Positions 35,274 to 48,195 of a DNA stretch of 64,000 bases are shown here, in pieces. The translations under genes were made by a program, and so were the position numbers. Under the pieces are notes generated by a model, which worked only from the letters and a program-made list of their open reading frames with translations, was not told the DNA's origin and ran no database searches. How positions within the stretch are numbered: the first letter of the stretch is position 1; each line of letters starts with the position of its first letter. Source of the stretch: Cyclina sinensis (lineage: Eukaryota > Mollusca > Bivalvia > Venerida > Veneridae); the NCBI GenBank assembly GCA_012932295.1, contig JAAONU010000014.1, positions 41,338,770-41,402,769 of the forward strand, in the 5' to 3' direction.

Positions 35274-36399
35274 TTAATTTTCGGATACATAATGCAAAAT
35301 TAACAATAAGTAATTTTTAATCGACAGAACGAAGGACATGGCAAAATCATTCAATTTTAAGAAAATGTCCAAATACAGAATGCGATGACACACCTGAACA
35401 ATGGAATATGTTTTGGACCTAAGTCTTCTAGACAGATTGATATAAAATAATCTCTAATAGTATCTAAACGTCGACATAACTGGCATGACAGAGAAAGCGA
35501 ACAGTACACAACACAGGTTGTGGTTAATATATATATTTTGTTTTGTTTTTACCTCAGCAAGGAATTGGGTGTTGACTTTATTTTAAAAAGAGTTATTTGT
35601 GTATAGAATAACATGCCTGTTAAAATGGACGTGGAATAAACATTACAGCTGAATGTTTAACTCATGGGTTTATTTTTCACATTTTTACAGGCCTTCCAAT
35701 TATCCACTGAAAACCTTCATTACTGCCCAATTATATCACACTTTAGGGGTGTAATTATTGCTGACATTTTATTCTGTGCCGTTGTAAGACACAAATCAGG
35801 AATTATGCATAATTATATAGAGTTCAGACTTTAACGTACCGCCGGACCGTTAATTCCATAATCTATTATAATTAGTAAGTATTTCTTCGTCAGTTAAATC
35901 ATCGTGACTAACTTATGGTACCATGAAGTAATGAAAACGATTTAATATCCTTCTTTATATCGGAAAATCCCATTTTTGTAAAAGTGGAATGTATTTCATT
36001 CTATTTGATAATTTTGAAAAAAAAAACAAACTGGTTCTCTGCAAATACGTGCAGCATTTTAATTGAAAATAAAAAGTTACAATCCAGGACAAAACTATTC
36101 GCTTTTTAATAGGTGTTGTATCATGTTTTTACACTGAGTGTTTCAAGACGAAAAGTTTCTTGCTGGTACTGAGGCAACAACATAAAGTTAGATAAATAAC
36201 AAACAATATTAAGTTAGTCAAGAAAAAACTAATCTGCGTTTCTCGTCACGATTTTCAAAATTCTTTTAGTTTCAGTATTTTTTTAGAGAGCTAATTACGT
36301 TACTCCACTGAAGAAATTGGTTAAATTGGGAGAACCCTACAGCTTTTCTTTATAAAATATTCAAACACTGCTACAAAAGACATTTTCAAAATCGATTGA

Positions 36400-36605
36400 A
36401 AACATGACCAATTTCATTTTCTTTCCCTTGTTGTCACATTTATCACGCATGCTAGCGAAATTTAAGTCAGTACGATTGCTATAGAAATTCTAAACCATTC
36501 CTGTCAACGGATCCTGCATTTTCCACTTTGTCTAGTGATAAATTTGCCTGGGCCCTTGGCAGACATTATCTTGATTAATTAATAGTCTGTTAAACGTACA
36601 CTCGA
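36400..36605 (+). repeat. Second old duplication family, copy at 36.4 kb
   Basis: Aligns with about 47190-47400 through TTTCATTTTCTTTCCCTTGT/TTTCAATTATCTTTCCCTGA, CTGTCACATTCATCAC/TTGTCACATTTATCAC, GCATTTTCCA, GTGATAAAT and a closing AATTAATAG/AATTCATAA. A shorter match lies at about 45830-45900. No coding frame. Confidence 0.55.
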
Positions 36606-37519
36606 CGAAATAGATGTGAACTCCTGTCGACAACTAGATTTCTTCTTTAATATTTTAGTAAAGGAACATTCCCTCAATGTCCTAAAGGTTACAATACCCA
36701 GACCTACCAAAACCTTTTACTAAAATTGCGGTACACGAGAGTCCGACCGGAAGAATTCATATGATACAAACGGTCCCCATAAGAAATTCAGTTTTAATTA
36801 GTTTATTAAAAAGATCATTTATTTTACGCATACACCTAAAGAAATGAAATGATTAACTGAAAAACAAAGATCATAGGCACTAGGCAAGATAAAGATATCG
36901 TTAAGAATCATCGACCGATCGGATGTTTCAAAAAATGAAAAAAAATCCCTAAAGTTCTATTCCCTTTGGATTTTAAACCCTTTCCCTGTCTGTTCCTTAG
37001 AAGTTGTCTAACAGCTGCTCTTGAATGGATTAAAAATGCTCAAATTTGAAAATATTTAAAAGCTACAAGAATCAACCGAATATTGGACATGTCACCAGAA
37101 TTAGTATTTACTTACTTATAAATTAAACTCATTCTCTTCCAAATGTGTTTTCCTGAACTAATGATAATGGTGGCTTGGCAATAGTATGTCGTTCCTGATG
37201 TAGAGATACTCCTGCAGAAAGGTTTGTTTTGAAGCAGTTAAGATAGAATGAAAAAGAAAAATACAAAAAGTCAACAAAAGTAACATTTTTTACAGTCTAG
37301 ACACTCCATTGATTGAATAAAATTTGGCATCTTATACGGCAGGATTGCCCTATTACATTTAATTAATTTTACCTTTAATGCACATTTAATTAATATCATG
37401 TATAATTAATATAACATTTTATTGATATCATGTTTAATTAATATATGCATCATTAATAAAGCCAGGACGAGATTCATCTACATGTCAGAATTGAAAAAAG
37501 ATCTAAATAGATAATCTTT

Positions 37520-37870
37520 ACCTGAATAATTTAATTTGTTTATCAATTATTTGTTTATCATTTAATTCGAATCTTTTTATTTTTTTATTTTTTTTGTCTT
37601 CTATTTTATTCTAACCTATTTATCATTCATTCATTTTCTTTTTCATTTCTTTGTTAATATTTTTTTTCCAAAAAGTTTACTTTGTTTTTTCATTTAATCA
37701 TTTAATAATTAGTTTTTTTTTTCATTTGAATTTTCATTTTATTCTATATTATGTTTTATCTATCTTATTTATCATCATCTTTTTTTATTAAATCTATTTA
37801 TCTATTTATTTCCTTGTTTAATTCTTTTTAAATATATTATAAAATTTGTTCATGAATCATTGAATGTTTT
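37520..37870 (+). repeat. T-rich low-complexity stretch
   Basis: Dominated by TTTATC, TTCATT and long T runs, with no open frame of note. Confidence 0.7.
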
Positions 37871-37904
37871 TATCATTTAGTTATTTAGTAAACAATGATG
37901 ATCA

Positions 37905-38480
37905 AGCAAACATTTCGATTTATTGTGAGTACTACAGCACATCAATTCTTACATTCTATGATAAGGTCTGGTTTTCTCATCTGTTCCTTACATGTTTTCT
38001 CTAGAGAGCCATGCAGAATGTAAATATTCCATTCGGAGTCTAACTCTCACCGATCGGCACCAACTGCCTAGCAGTGCAAAGTAAGAACGCCTTAAACCAC
38101 TCGCCCATAGCAACAGCACCAAAAAGGATGTGCCTATAACCGGCATGTAAGTGTCCACCTCACACCGCACCGGTGACAGGTGTATGATGTATGAAAACAT
38201 CATGTAAGTTGTAAAATACAAATGTCGATACTCTCAGTGCCTTTGTTTCACAACTTAACCGCTAGAGGGTTGTGAAAACAGTTAAGTATGGGGAACTAAC
38301 GTAGGTTTGACATGCCAACTGTCCATCAACACGCATTTATCAGCATCGTTCCTTATAAAGTCCCAGTCATAAATAACATACTCACTCTCAACTTAATTGC
38401 TTTTTTGTGAAACACTTGGTGCCTTTTGAGAATATTGGGAACCTTAGCAAAAGTAACAAATTTAGCATGCTAGATAAAGA
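37905..38480 (+). repeat. Old segmental duplication, copy B
   Basis: TTTCGATTTATTGTGAGTAC, GGTCTGGTTTTCTCATCTGT, ACATGTTTTCTCTAGAGAGC, then GTGAAACACTTGGTGCCTTT and CATGCTAGATA. The order is the same as in copies A and C. A roughly 230-bp stretch at 38000-38225 is specific to this copy. Confidence 0.6.
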
Positions 38481-40917
38481 TAATAAATAAGTTAGCAGGA
38501 TATTTCTTCTTTTTGCCTTGTTTCCTTATTTATGGGGAAACATTTAACGGACTGAGTGCGTGCAAAAGATAAAAATAAACTGGCTGTTCAATTTTTTACA
38601 GGAAAGGTTTGAATTCATGAGTACAGTAGTCTCATCTTGGGTCAATACTATGTGTCGATAATTTCCAAAGACGTACAATAATGTTGTGAATGCTTGAAAC
38701 AAATCTTGCTTGCATCGATTTCCCGACTCCAGAGAAAATTGTACAGTAATGATAAAATATCTTATTTACATGAAAACTTTACAATAGCTGCTTCGTTCTT
38801 GGTTCAAGAGAAAAAGTCTCTCTGGGTCCCAGAAGAGGGTGCTTGATAGTGCACATGCAGTAAAAACTAGTAGCTATTTGGGATATGTAATATATATTTG
38901 CACACTATTTCGTTATGAACACTTGTATGTTGTATTATCAATGCACTTGTGATTGAGAAAGGACAGATTAAATAAATGACTAAATCGCTGATGACTTTGA
39001 AAACTAAGCCTAGAATATTCCAAACTTTGACGCTAAATACGGGGGGAGATCAAAAAGTTCTCGGAAAGGTTATCTCATTTTATTATTTTAAAGCGGTAAT
39101 TATGAAATTTCTACTAAGTACAGATTGATTTAATGCAAATATATTTTCAAATTTTTAATAAATTCACACAAAAAAATAAAATAATCACGGTCACTATCGT
39201 GCAATGCCTATGGCCTTTGTGCTATCCATATAGGTCAAAAGTTTCAGTAAGATTGGAAAAATCTCAATGTGTTAAGTACTCTCAGTCTAAGAATTCTGGA
39301 GTATGAGATTGAGCGCGGAGCATATTCCTGGAGTTATTAGATGGAGTTTTAAATCATCGGGTTTGTCTTCTCAAATATTCCAATAGGTCCGTGCATAAGA
39401 CTAACAGTTAAAAATTTCTTTCAAGTGCAATTCCCGAGTGTCAATTTTGCCTTGAAAAGAACTGAAACTTAAAAGGCTTTAAGCAAAACTTGCAGTCTAG
39501 ACAATATTGAAATCTAAGTTATACATCTGTTACCATAAATGAATTAGTGAACATTTCTGTTAGATTCTGTGGCTGAGTACATTATGATTCTAAATTCGCT
39601 AGTCAGTTTTTCAGAAGACAGACTGTGTGTATGACTGATCTACAGACTGTCTGTAAAGACTCGATTCTTTCGAAAATGCAGAAAGACAATAAAATCATAT
39701 ACATTTTTATTTCCTTAAGCAGCGCATTAAAGAGTCGGGATCTATATTAATAGCTAAATAATCCAGTTATAACTGAACCGGAAAATCTAGCATATTACCT
39801 GAATACTTTTTGTTAAAGTTGATTTTAGACTACAGAGTTCTCATGTATAAGTACTAAGATTGATTTAACAATAAGACTTAAACTGATATTCTTGTTAGTT
39901 GGTGAGTTGTAATTTAAAGGATAACTCATTTTTCTTTCATAGACAATACTAGTAGAGATGTCCCAAAAATTGATATATCACTGTTGTTTAGACCTGACGT
40001 TTACAGATTCGTGTTTAATGTTGAGCCGCTAATAATAGTACCATAAAGTCTAGATGTTTTGATGAAATAATGGCATGCTGAATTAGATTCTTTTCAAAAA
40101 CTAAACTGTTAGAATTAGTTACTGATCATATATCACATTTTATGGAATTTATTGCGAGCGAAGCCAAAGGCGTAGCGAAGCAATAAGTTCTAAAAAAATT
40201 GATACAGACCAATAACTTGCTTACAGTTTGTCACGTACGCACGTCGGGAACGTCCTCTGAAGTCTTGTTAAGACCGCCCTTTCATTTTGATTGACACCTC
40301 TAGCGCCCAAAATGATGTCGATTGCCTGTCAAGTTGTCACGAGGCTTTTTTCTACATGTACAGTTCAAACAAGTGTAAATTCAATGCAAGTAAACGATGG
40401 TTAGCGAAGCACATTTTATTTTTTTGGAAAATGAAGATTTTTATACAAGCAGCATTTTTGAGGAGTGCAATGTACATGGTATTAATGAAATCAAACTCAA
40501 TAAAAGACAATCGTAGTTCATTTTATTTGATATTTTTCTTTCAAAATAAAGTATTTTTGTGTTTTCGTTGCTGAATTAGTTTTATTAATTTTTCACAATT
40601 TTTCTCGTTTTGTTTTCAGTTTATAATGCCCGTATGTTATTCTAGCTATTTTGCATAACTCCGCCCACATACCACATGTCTCGAGCTGTTCATATCAGAG
40701 GAAATACGTCATTTATTTTTTCATACAGATTATTTTATGGGATATATTTTTCAAATTTGAACTGAATATGGCCTCTCTGATTGGATAAGAAACAAGGGCA
40801 AACTGTAATAAGCAATGCGAGGTAATCTGTTTTGTCCAAGAAAATATCTGTAATAAGTAATGATGTATATAGTATATACACTTAGCAAGGTTAAGATGTT
40901 TATCTCCAATTTAGGAA
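38481..40917. other. No recognised gene
   Basis: AT-rich. The phrase ATTGCGAGCGAAGCC...GCGAAGCAAT at 40151-40185 is a short inverted-repeat patch. The 95-codon plus-strand frame at 40287-40574 matches nothing I recognise. Confidence 0.5.
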
Positions 40918-41140
40918 TTGAAGAGGGTCGTTATAGAAATATTGCAGAAGGTGACAGAAATTGAAGAGGGTCGTTATAGAAATATTGCAGAAGGTGACAG
41001 AAATTGAAGAGGGTCGTTATAGAAATATTGCAGAAGGTGACAGAAGATGAAGAGGGTCGTTATAGAAATATTGTAGAAGGTGACAGCCGATGAAGAGGGT
41101 CGTTATAGAAATATTATAGAAGGTGACAGAAAATGAAGAC
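40918..41140 (+). repeat. 43-bp tandem repeat, about 5 copies
   Basis: The unit holds TTGAAGAGGGTCGTTATAGA and AATATTGCAGAAGGTGACAG. The first three copies are identical and the last two have point changes (ATTGTAG, ATTATAG), a gradient typical of amplification from one end. Confidence 0.93.
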
Positions 41141-41654
41141 GGTGTAATTTGAATCAGGTTGAAACTGAATATCATTTCTTGTCACTTTGTCCAAAATACA
41201 GTTATCTAATAAAATATTTTTAAACGGTATTAATGTACATAGCCAAATATGGCAAAATTTAGAAAACTCATATCTACAAAAATAAATCAACTGTAGTTAA
41301 AATAGCAAAGTTTGTTCCTCTTGCAATGTACACTCGTAATGATAATAATATGAACTAATCGTGAGAATTGCTTATTAGATATCATCACTGATTCTATATT
41401 AATTGTTTTCCAGTAAGAATATCGTATGACAAGTTTGTGTTCCTTATTACAACAGAGTATTTATTAACAGCCATACAGCCATACTCTCCCTATATTTGTC
41501 CTATTTTTATAATATATTCATAATAATTTTGTAAAACATACGGCCACAAGTGTTCTGTCTGGCGAAACATGTTTATGCAAAAGAATATTTTGATTTGTCT
41601 TTTGGTGTGAATGAGTGTAACAAAAAACGCAGAAGTTATCAAATGATGACTGTT

Positions 41655-42000
41655 TAATTACTAGAATCATTTCGATTTATATCTGTTATATAAAGTGCGA
41701 GGCCACACATTATTAAATTTGGTCTGGTTTCTCAACTTTTTGTCTGGATATGTTAGCTAGTGAAATCTGCACAAACCAGAAACATTGTAAGACTAACAAT
41801 ACATTTTGCTCAGCACGCAAACTACACATCATGCCGTTCTTCTCAATACCATGCCTTAGTTGAATGACAGTTTAAACCATCAGTTTTCCTCGGTTCTAAA
41901 TTGGATTCTTTTTCATGAAGCATTCGGGAAATTTTGTTGAGATATTAACTGTCAACTTGGCAAAAATATTTTTTAAAGTCTAGACACCATTCAATCCATA
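41655..42000 (+). repeat. Old segmental duplication, copy C
   Basis: CATTTCGATTTATATCTG, GGTCTGGTTTCTCAACTTTT, AAGACTAACAATACATTTTG, then CATGAAGCATTCGGGAAATT and GTCTAGACACC. The order is the same as in copies A and B. Confidence 0.6.
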
Positions 42001-43267
42001 ATTCCAAAATAATTATAAAAGATGATCCCTTTGTTCTCTTTCGTTATAGGAAATGAATAAAATTGCCTCTAAGTACAGGATCAAACTAAATGGCTATCAA
42101 GAAAGCATTCTGACATAAAATATCTTGGCATCAAGTGTTTACATTTATTCCTTATTGGCAATTTCTGAAGACAAACAGTTATCATCTTTAATGAATTTTC
42201 TAAACCTCGACATAACGCAACAACTAAATATTATGTTAATTGGGGAAAGGTATTGACAACAGTGATATCATAATTAAAGTCCTATAACCAATGATTAGAA
42301 GGCATACGCAAGGATGAATTCATCTACTTGCCTATCAGCGAAGTGACTGTTTAATTACTTTACACTACACAGCTTTTGGTGGCGTCTTTTTTTTGTAATG
42401 GATACCTTAAGTTTCTCTGTACCACTCGGATATCAAATCATGTCATGCAGATTTTTGTTTCAGAAACAACAAGGAGTTGGTAACTGGTCTTATTCAGACG
42501 TGGTGTAAAGAAACAAGTCACTCTTCTTCCAAAGAAACCTGAATATTCTAGCTTAATTATATTTAGTTTTGTCAATTTTCGTTTTATGATAACTGAAATT
42601 TTAAAAAGTCATAAACCGTACAAAGGATAAAACATTTGACTTCTTAAACGTGAAGTATTACATAAATCGTTCGGCAAGACAAAAGAAATTCTTGCCGAAA
42701 TAGTTAAACCATCTTATAGGTAGGATCTATCTTCTAGCAATTCATGTTTTCTTCATTTTTGTCACTATTAAAACGAACATTCTCAAGATAATTAATAATC
42801 TCAACAGACACACATGCACGTGCGCACGCACTCGTACTTCCGCCCTAGCCAACCCTAAAATTCAAACAAACAATCAAGAAACAACTTTTATAGAAACGTT
42901 GTTTAAACAGAATAATTAGCTAGTGGGGTTTTTTTTTCGATTTGTTTTTCAATGACAAGATTTTCAGCCTCTGCGACAGAACAAACATATTAAGTTACAG
43001 AAACTAACGGAATGTTAAAAATTTCAATTTTTCCCGTGTGTCACAAGCTGCCATGATATTCTCTCCTTACTACGCAATTCCAATGATATCAGTATTCTGT
43101 TTCAAGCACTTTAAACACATCAAAAGCACCCGAACTATTCCATCTTATGTTGTTGTTGTTTTCCCATCAAAGTATGCATTTAATCAGGTCCCTTTCCCGC
43201 CGACAGAATTTCCAACACATCATGCCAGCAAAGTTTGATTGCCTCATTTTGTTTTACTTATATCAAC
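42001..43267. other. No recognised feature
   Basis: AT-rich non-coding sequence with short frames only. Confidence 0.55.
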
Positions 43268-43771
43268 GATGGTGAAGCGCGACAGTACGATGGTGACAGT
43301 ACGACAGTACGAAGGTGACAGGACGATGGTGACAGTACGATGGTGAAGTGCGACAGTGCGATGGTGAAGTGCGACAGTACGATGGTGACAGTACGACAGT
43401 ACGAAGGTGACAGGACGATGGTGACAGTACGATGGTGAAGTGCGACAGTACGATGGTGAAGTGCGACAGTACGATGATGAAGTGCGTCAGTACGATGGCG
43501 AAGTGCGACAGTACGATGGCGAAGTGCGACAGTACGATGATGAAGTGCGACAGTACGATGGTGACAGTAAGACAGTACGATGGTGACAGTAAGACAGTAC
43601 GATGGCGAAGTGCGACAGTACGATGGTGAAGTACGACAGTACGATGATGAAGTGCGACAGTACTATGGTGAAGTGCGACAGTACGATGGTGACAGTAAGA
43701 CAGTACGATGGTGACAGTAAGACAGTACGATGGTGAAGTGCGACAGTACGATGGTGACAGTACGACAGTAC
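43268..43771 (+). repeat. GACAGTACGATGGTGAAGTGC minisatellite, about 21-bp unit
   Basis: About 23 units of two interchanging types: GATGGTGAAGTGCGACAGTA and GATGGTGACAGTACGACAGT. Several blocks of both types are repeated as groups, giving a higher-order pattern. Open frames on both strands (43432-43629 plus, 43487-43831 minus) are by-products. Confidence 0.93.
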
Positions 43772-44355
43772 TGTGGACTGTGCTTCGCGCTCGGCGTTCT
43801 CAGGGAGAGCGCGCTGGCCGTAACGGAACACTGTAATTATCTAACTGTGAAAACTGTGTGGTTTATCTTAAATGCTGAACACGATATTAATTCTTGAACA
43901 ATTCTATATGGCACCAACTTTTTCATCAGCAGTTATGTTTCTTTAACGTTAATAAAAATAAAACTATCTAAGTATTAGATGTGTAACTTAATCAAAAATC
44001 AAAAAGAAGGTTGGTGTTATACAATAACGCACAAACATGATGTATTATATCCATACTGTAGACTCAGCCATGATCTAAGACTCATCGATGCCGCTGAAAA
44101 ATTCCTAACAGTTATTCATACATATCCCCTCTATGTGTATCCCAGGGGGTGTCTGGTTACGCTCTTGGCTCCACAAGATAGTCTTCAAACATGCAATGTG
44201 CTCAATTACTGAGGTTAACAATTTCTTTGACTTCTTTCGACTGCCCAAGACGAGCTCAAACGAGATTGTTTGTCAGCCTCGTTCCTAATAAAAACACATT
44301 CCAAATCATTATTTTTGCTCAGAATTTGTGTAAAGAATACTAAGCTAAGAACGTA

Positions 44356-44627
44356 TCAGTTAAGACAACGCAACAATGCTGTTTATGTGACAGGGCAATA
44401 TAGTAGGCAACGCAACAATGCCAGTCATATAACACGGCTATGTATTAGACAATGCAATTATGCTATTTATGTGACAGGGCGATAAAGAAGACAGCGCATC
44501 GATGCTATTTAAGTAAATGGGCCAAGCATTAGACAACGCTACTTATTTTCCTGTTAGCATTGCTGCATTGTCGAATATATTGCCCTCGTTGCATTGTTTA
44601 ATATATTGCCCTGTTATATTGTCAGTG
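44356..44627. repeat. Degenerate 42-bp repeats in head-to-head orientation
   Basis: Four or five plus-oriented copies of AGACAACGCAACAATGCT followed by ATTTATGTGACAGGGC (44356-44545) face two or three inverted copies (TGCATTGTCGAATATATTGC, GCATTGTTTAATATATTGCC; about 44555-44627). Transcribed, the region could form a long imperfect hairpin. Confidence 0.7.
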
Positions 44628-45176
44628 CCATTTCATGATTGCTTTTACCACAATAAATAATAATTAAAGTTAAAACTAAAAAGATTGTTAAAACTTTCAT
44701 AAAAAACAGATTTGATCCAATATATCTCAATTCTTTTGTTTCAGCTCTGTCTATACATTTCTGAAGATATATTACAACTTTATACAGTTTTACAAAAATA
44801 AACATGTATGTGTGGGTCGAGCATGAAAACCATCGGCGTCAAATTGCGTTTACTGACCTCGTTCTAAATTTAAGTGACTGTTCGAAATACATTTTCTTAT
44901 CTAACAGAAATTCAATAACACGAGTGCGGCTGTCTTGTTCTTGATATTATATCAAAAATAGAAGTTTTGTTTTGAACTAAATTGATTTTGGTTTATAACA
45001 TTTATGGCTTGCGAATTGTATTCAGAAATTTTAGCCAAAAACAAACGAATTTTGTCGTCTAGACACGGATTTAGGCTACAAGATAGTCAATGTCTATTAT
45101 ATTTTTTGTTATAATATGAATAAGGGAAACATTGGAAAGGTTTCGTCTCTGAGCCAAAATGAAACTAAATTGTCTA

Positions 45177-45372
45177 GTTTCTCCGTGATAATTGATCTAT
45201 AGGTCATTTGTCCTTCACCTCTGAAGCAAGTGAGGAAGTAGTCAGTCACTTGCAGAGAAATTGGTTCGTAAACTGGTTAGGTACCTAGGAACACTGGTCA
45301 GGTGGACTGACCGCCAGGATATGACCTTAGCTGTTAAACTGGCGTTAAACCCAAATTAAACCAAACCAAAGT
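45177..45372 (+). mobile_element. 5'-truncated copy of the same SINE family
   Basis: It aligns end to end with the non-tRNA body of the 20270-20555 SINE in opposite orientation. Shared segments are TCTCCGTGATAATTGATCT, CACCTCTGAAGCAAGTGAGG, the GACTGACCGCCAGGATATGACC segment and the GGCGTTAAACCC tail ending in AAACCAAACCAAA. The tRNA head is absent, as expected from incomplete reverse transcription. I found no clear target-site duplication. Confidence 0.85.
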
Positions 45373-47189
45373 AAATTTTCATAAGGCAGACTCTTATCTG
45401 TTTCCACGCGAGTTTATCCCCCAGTAATTTCTAAAGCTACAGACGTGTAATTTTCGTTACGAATGTATTTTTTCTTAATTCGTAACACTTTACAGTAAAA
45501 TAAAAACCTTCTCTGTTCAGAACAAGTTAGCAAACCTTTAAAAAAACAACGCTATAAAAGCATACATATCGCTGACATAAGAAAACCCGGAATGTAATCA
45601 AAACTGAGAAAGCAGACTGTTAAGTGGCAAAAATTAAAAACAAAAACATCAAAAACGGGCCAATAAAATATTGATGGGACGATCAAATATTCGCATCATT
45701 TTGGGCGAGTCCAACTGCATCTTTTTTTTTTCCATACTAGAAATCAGGTATGAGGATAAGGCAGATTTACTTGGTGTCAATAAACGGCTTTATTACTGAC
45801 CTATATAGAGAAGTGACATTTTATTTGACATTTGAGTCCGTTGGTCTGTAACATACTTCTCAGCTACTGCGCATATTATCTTCTTAATTAACCCCCGGAA
45901 CATAATGCTGCTACCATATTTTGATCTGATGGTGTTTAAACAATAATTATCATTTTCTCATAGATCACTTGATTTTTTTTCTCACATTTATAAGCCAGTA
46001 GTGAATGTACCAAAGACCTGTCACATGTCTCATGCTGTGTCTGACTGTTTTTTTTTTTTTTTCACTTTAGGAGAGTCGTTCGATTGTAACATCAAAACTC
46101 TTTTCAATAAGAGAAAAAACAATACCTTGAAAACACTGGCAAATCTTTGAAATGTTTTTATACGACGAAAAAGTAGGGCCTTGTTTTATCATTTTCAATA
46201 CCCTAGTTTTCGTGGAACAAGTGGGTCAAATTGATAAGAATGGATACGTGCAGCAATCAGTTCTGACCTAATCCAGTTTTAACATACCATTTGAAACAAG
46301 CAAGCTGTACTAGTTTTTCACATTTATGCACTCTGTGATAATTTTTTTCAGTATTACAGGTTTTTCGAACAAGGTCGTAGATTTCTTCCTGCATACCTTC
46401 TGACCGACTTTACAATAAAGAACAATAAAAATTTCTCTGTTTGGTCAATTTATTTTCAAGTATCACAAAAACAGTTCAATAATGTAATGTATCATAATAA
46501 TAATAATAATAATAAAAATCACAGATCGCTTGAAATTAACTAAAATATACTGTGTCAACAAATACGTACATTGTTACAGACAACAAAAGCACAAACACTG
46601 GTTCTGAGTGAATGAAACCCTTGTTTTAGACTCTGTGTACCACATTACCAAAGTTATTTGTTTCAAGCTATGTTTAGTTATATATAATATGATATAATTG
46701 TATAGAATATAATATATGCATACAAGGAAAAAGAATATATAAATTACTTATGGATTACCTTTTAATAATGGCCATCTCTGAGTTAAGGGCTAATTACATA
46801 TCAAGTTGTTTTTTCTATAACGTTTTAGATTTAATTGAAGGATTTCAAACTGGTTTAGTCAAGTTTTCAAATGTTTCAAAAGACGAAACCATTTACTTTG
46901 CAAAGCAGTGCCATATAAAATGATGAAAATTAAACTTATTAGACAAGACTTTTTCTTGTCAAGACAGGAATGCATCTGGTTTGACATTTGTCAAGTACCA
47001 TCAAAAAAATTCTTGTTCAAATCACCTTTAAAATACACATGTAATACTAAATCACCATCTTAATTTCAAATTAAACTTTTGTGATACACATTTTTTAAAA
47101 GTTTTTTTTTTTAATTTCAAGATTCCCTGGAGTTTTTCCAAAATAAATTTTAAAACCTCAACAAAGGCCATCTTAAAATCAATGGATTG
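45373..47189. other. No recognised gene
   Basis: AT-rich DNA downstream of OFD1. It contains the (AAT)n tract and short matches to the duplication family at 36.4 and 47.2 kb (about 45830-45900). Confidence 0.55.
46494..46516 (+). repeat. (AAT)n microsatellite
   Basis: About seven AAT units. Confidence 0.9.
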
Positions 47190-47400
47190 CCTGATAATTT
47201 CAATTATCTTTCCCTGACTGTCACATTCATCACTTGCGTTTTCTAATGTATTTCAAGCACATAGGAAACAAAACTGTAGATCTGTCATCGTCTGTATCTG
47301 CATATTCCATTTAAGTGCTATGATAAATCTTTTCAAGTTCCACACAGACAAGATCTGCATTCAACACTAATGAATAATTCATAATTAAAAGTTCACTACC
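47190..47400 (+). repeat. Second old duplication family, copy at 47.2 kb
   Basis: Diverged counterpart of 36400-36605. Upstream sequence at 46850-47190 also shows short matches to 36125-36400 (CAAAAGACGAAA/CAAGACGAAAAG, AAAACCTCAACAAAGGCCAT), so the duplication probably spans more than 500 bp. Confidence 0.5.
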
Positions 47401-48195
47401 ATTTTATAAAACAGGATGCATGAAGCTGAATCCAATACATATTTTCTCCATTTGTTCAGGGCAAATCCTGCATTATTCCCCAAGCTTTATTTATATGACC
47501 AGGTGTATATCCCTTACATAATAAAAGAATTCTCTATAACAAAATAATTTCTTTAAATGCATTATTAGCATCAAAATACAAAATATCAAAGACTCTTATA
47601 GATATCAGGCAGAACATATTTGAAAAGGCTAAATAAAATATTAAAGAATACAGACATCTTGTAGCCATCAAAACACAGCTTAACTTTCCTTTGAATATTT
47701 TTTTCTATTCACTTTATATCTGCTTCTTATTAACTTGAACTGTAAAAGTTGTGCCACTACATTAACATTTCTGACAGACTGAAATCTGACCCAAGATTCA
47801 TTCAAAGTTTGTGTATAGGACAGTAAAAAGCTCTCCAAATTATTGAAAGAAATTCACACTTTCTACTTCTTCGGGGACCAGAATTTGTATTAACGCAAAG
47901 AAAACATTTATTACATTTTTGTTTGACACAAGCTTCCTCAAAACATTCAGAAGTATACAATTTCAACACTTAGGCCTAAAATGCAATAGACACAGAACTT
48001 TATGTTACACAACATGTATATGAATGAGGCTTAGCTACTGTAGAAATAGTATTACAAGGTTATTAATAACTTAGCTAACATCTACGTAATAACCCAAAGT
48101 TTTCAAAGTTCATTTAGTGAAGCTTGTTCAACATTAAAGCACACTGTTCTAGAAATGATTTATTTTCTTTGGATTTATGTAGGTGCAAGTTCCTT

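Noticed and set aside
39040..39085. GGGGGAGATCAAAAAGTTCTCGG, similar to ends of some mariner elements
   Set aside because: No matching inverted end within several kilobases and no transposase remnant.
43487..43831. 114-codon minus-strand frame rich in Ser/Thr/Tyr/Val/Leu
   Set aside because: Translation of the 21-bp minisatellite.
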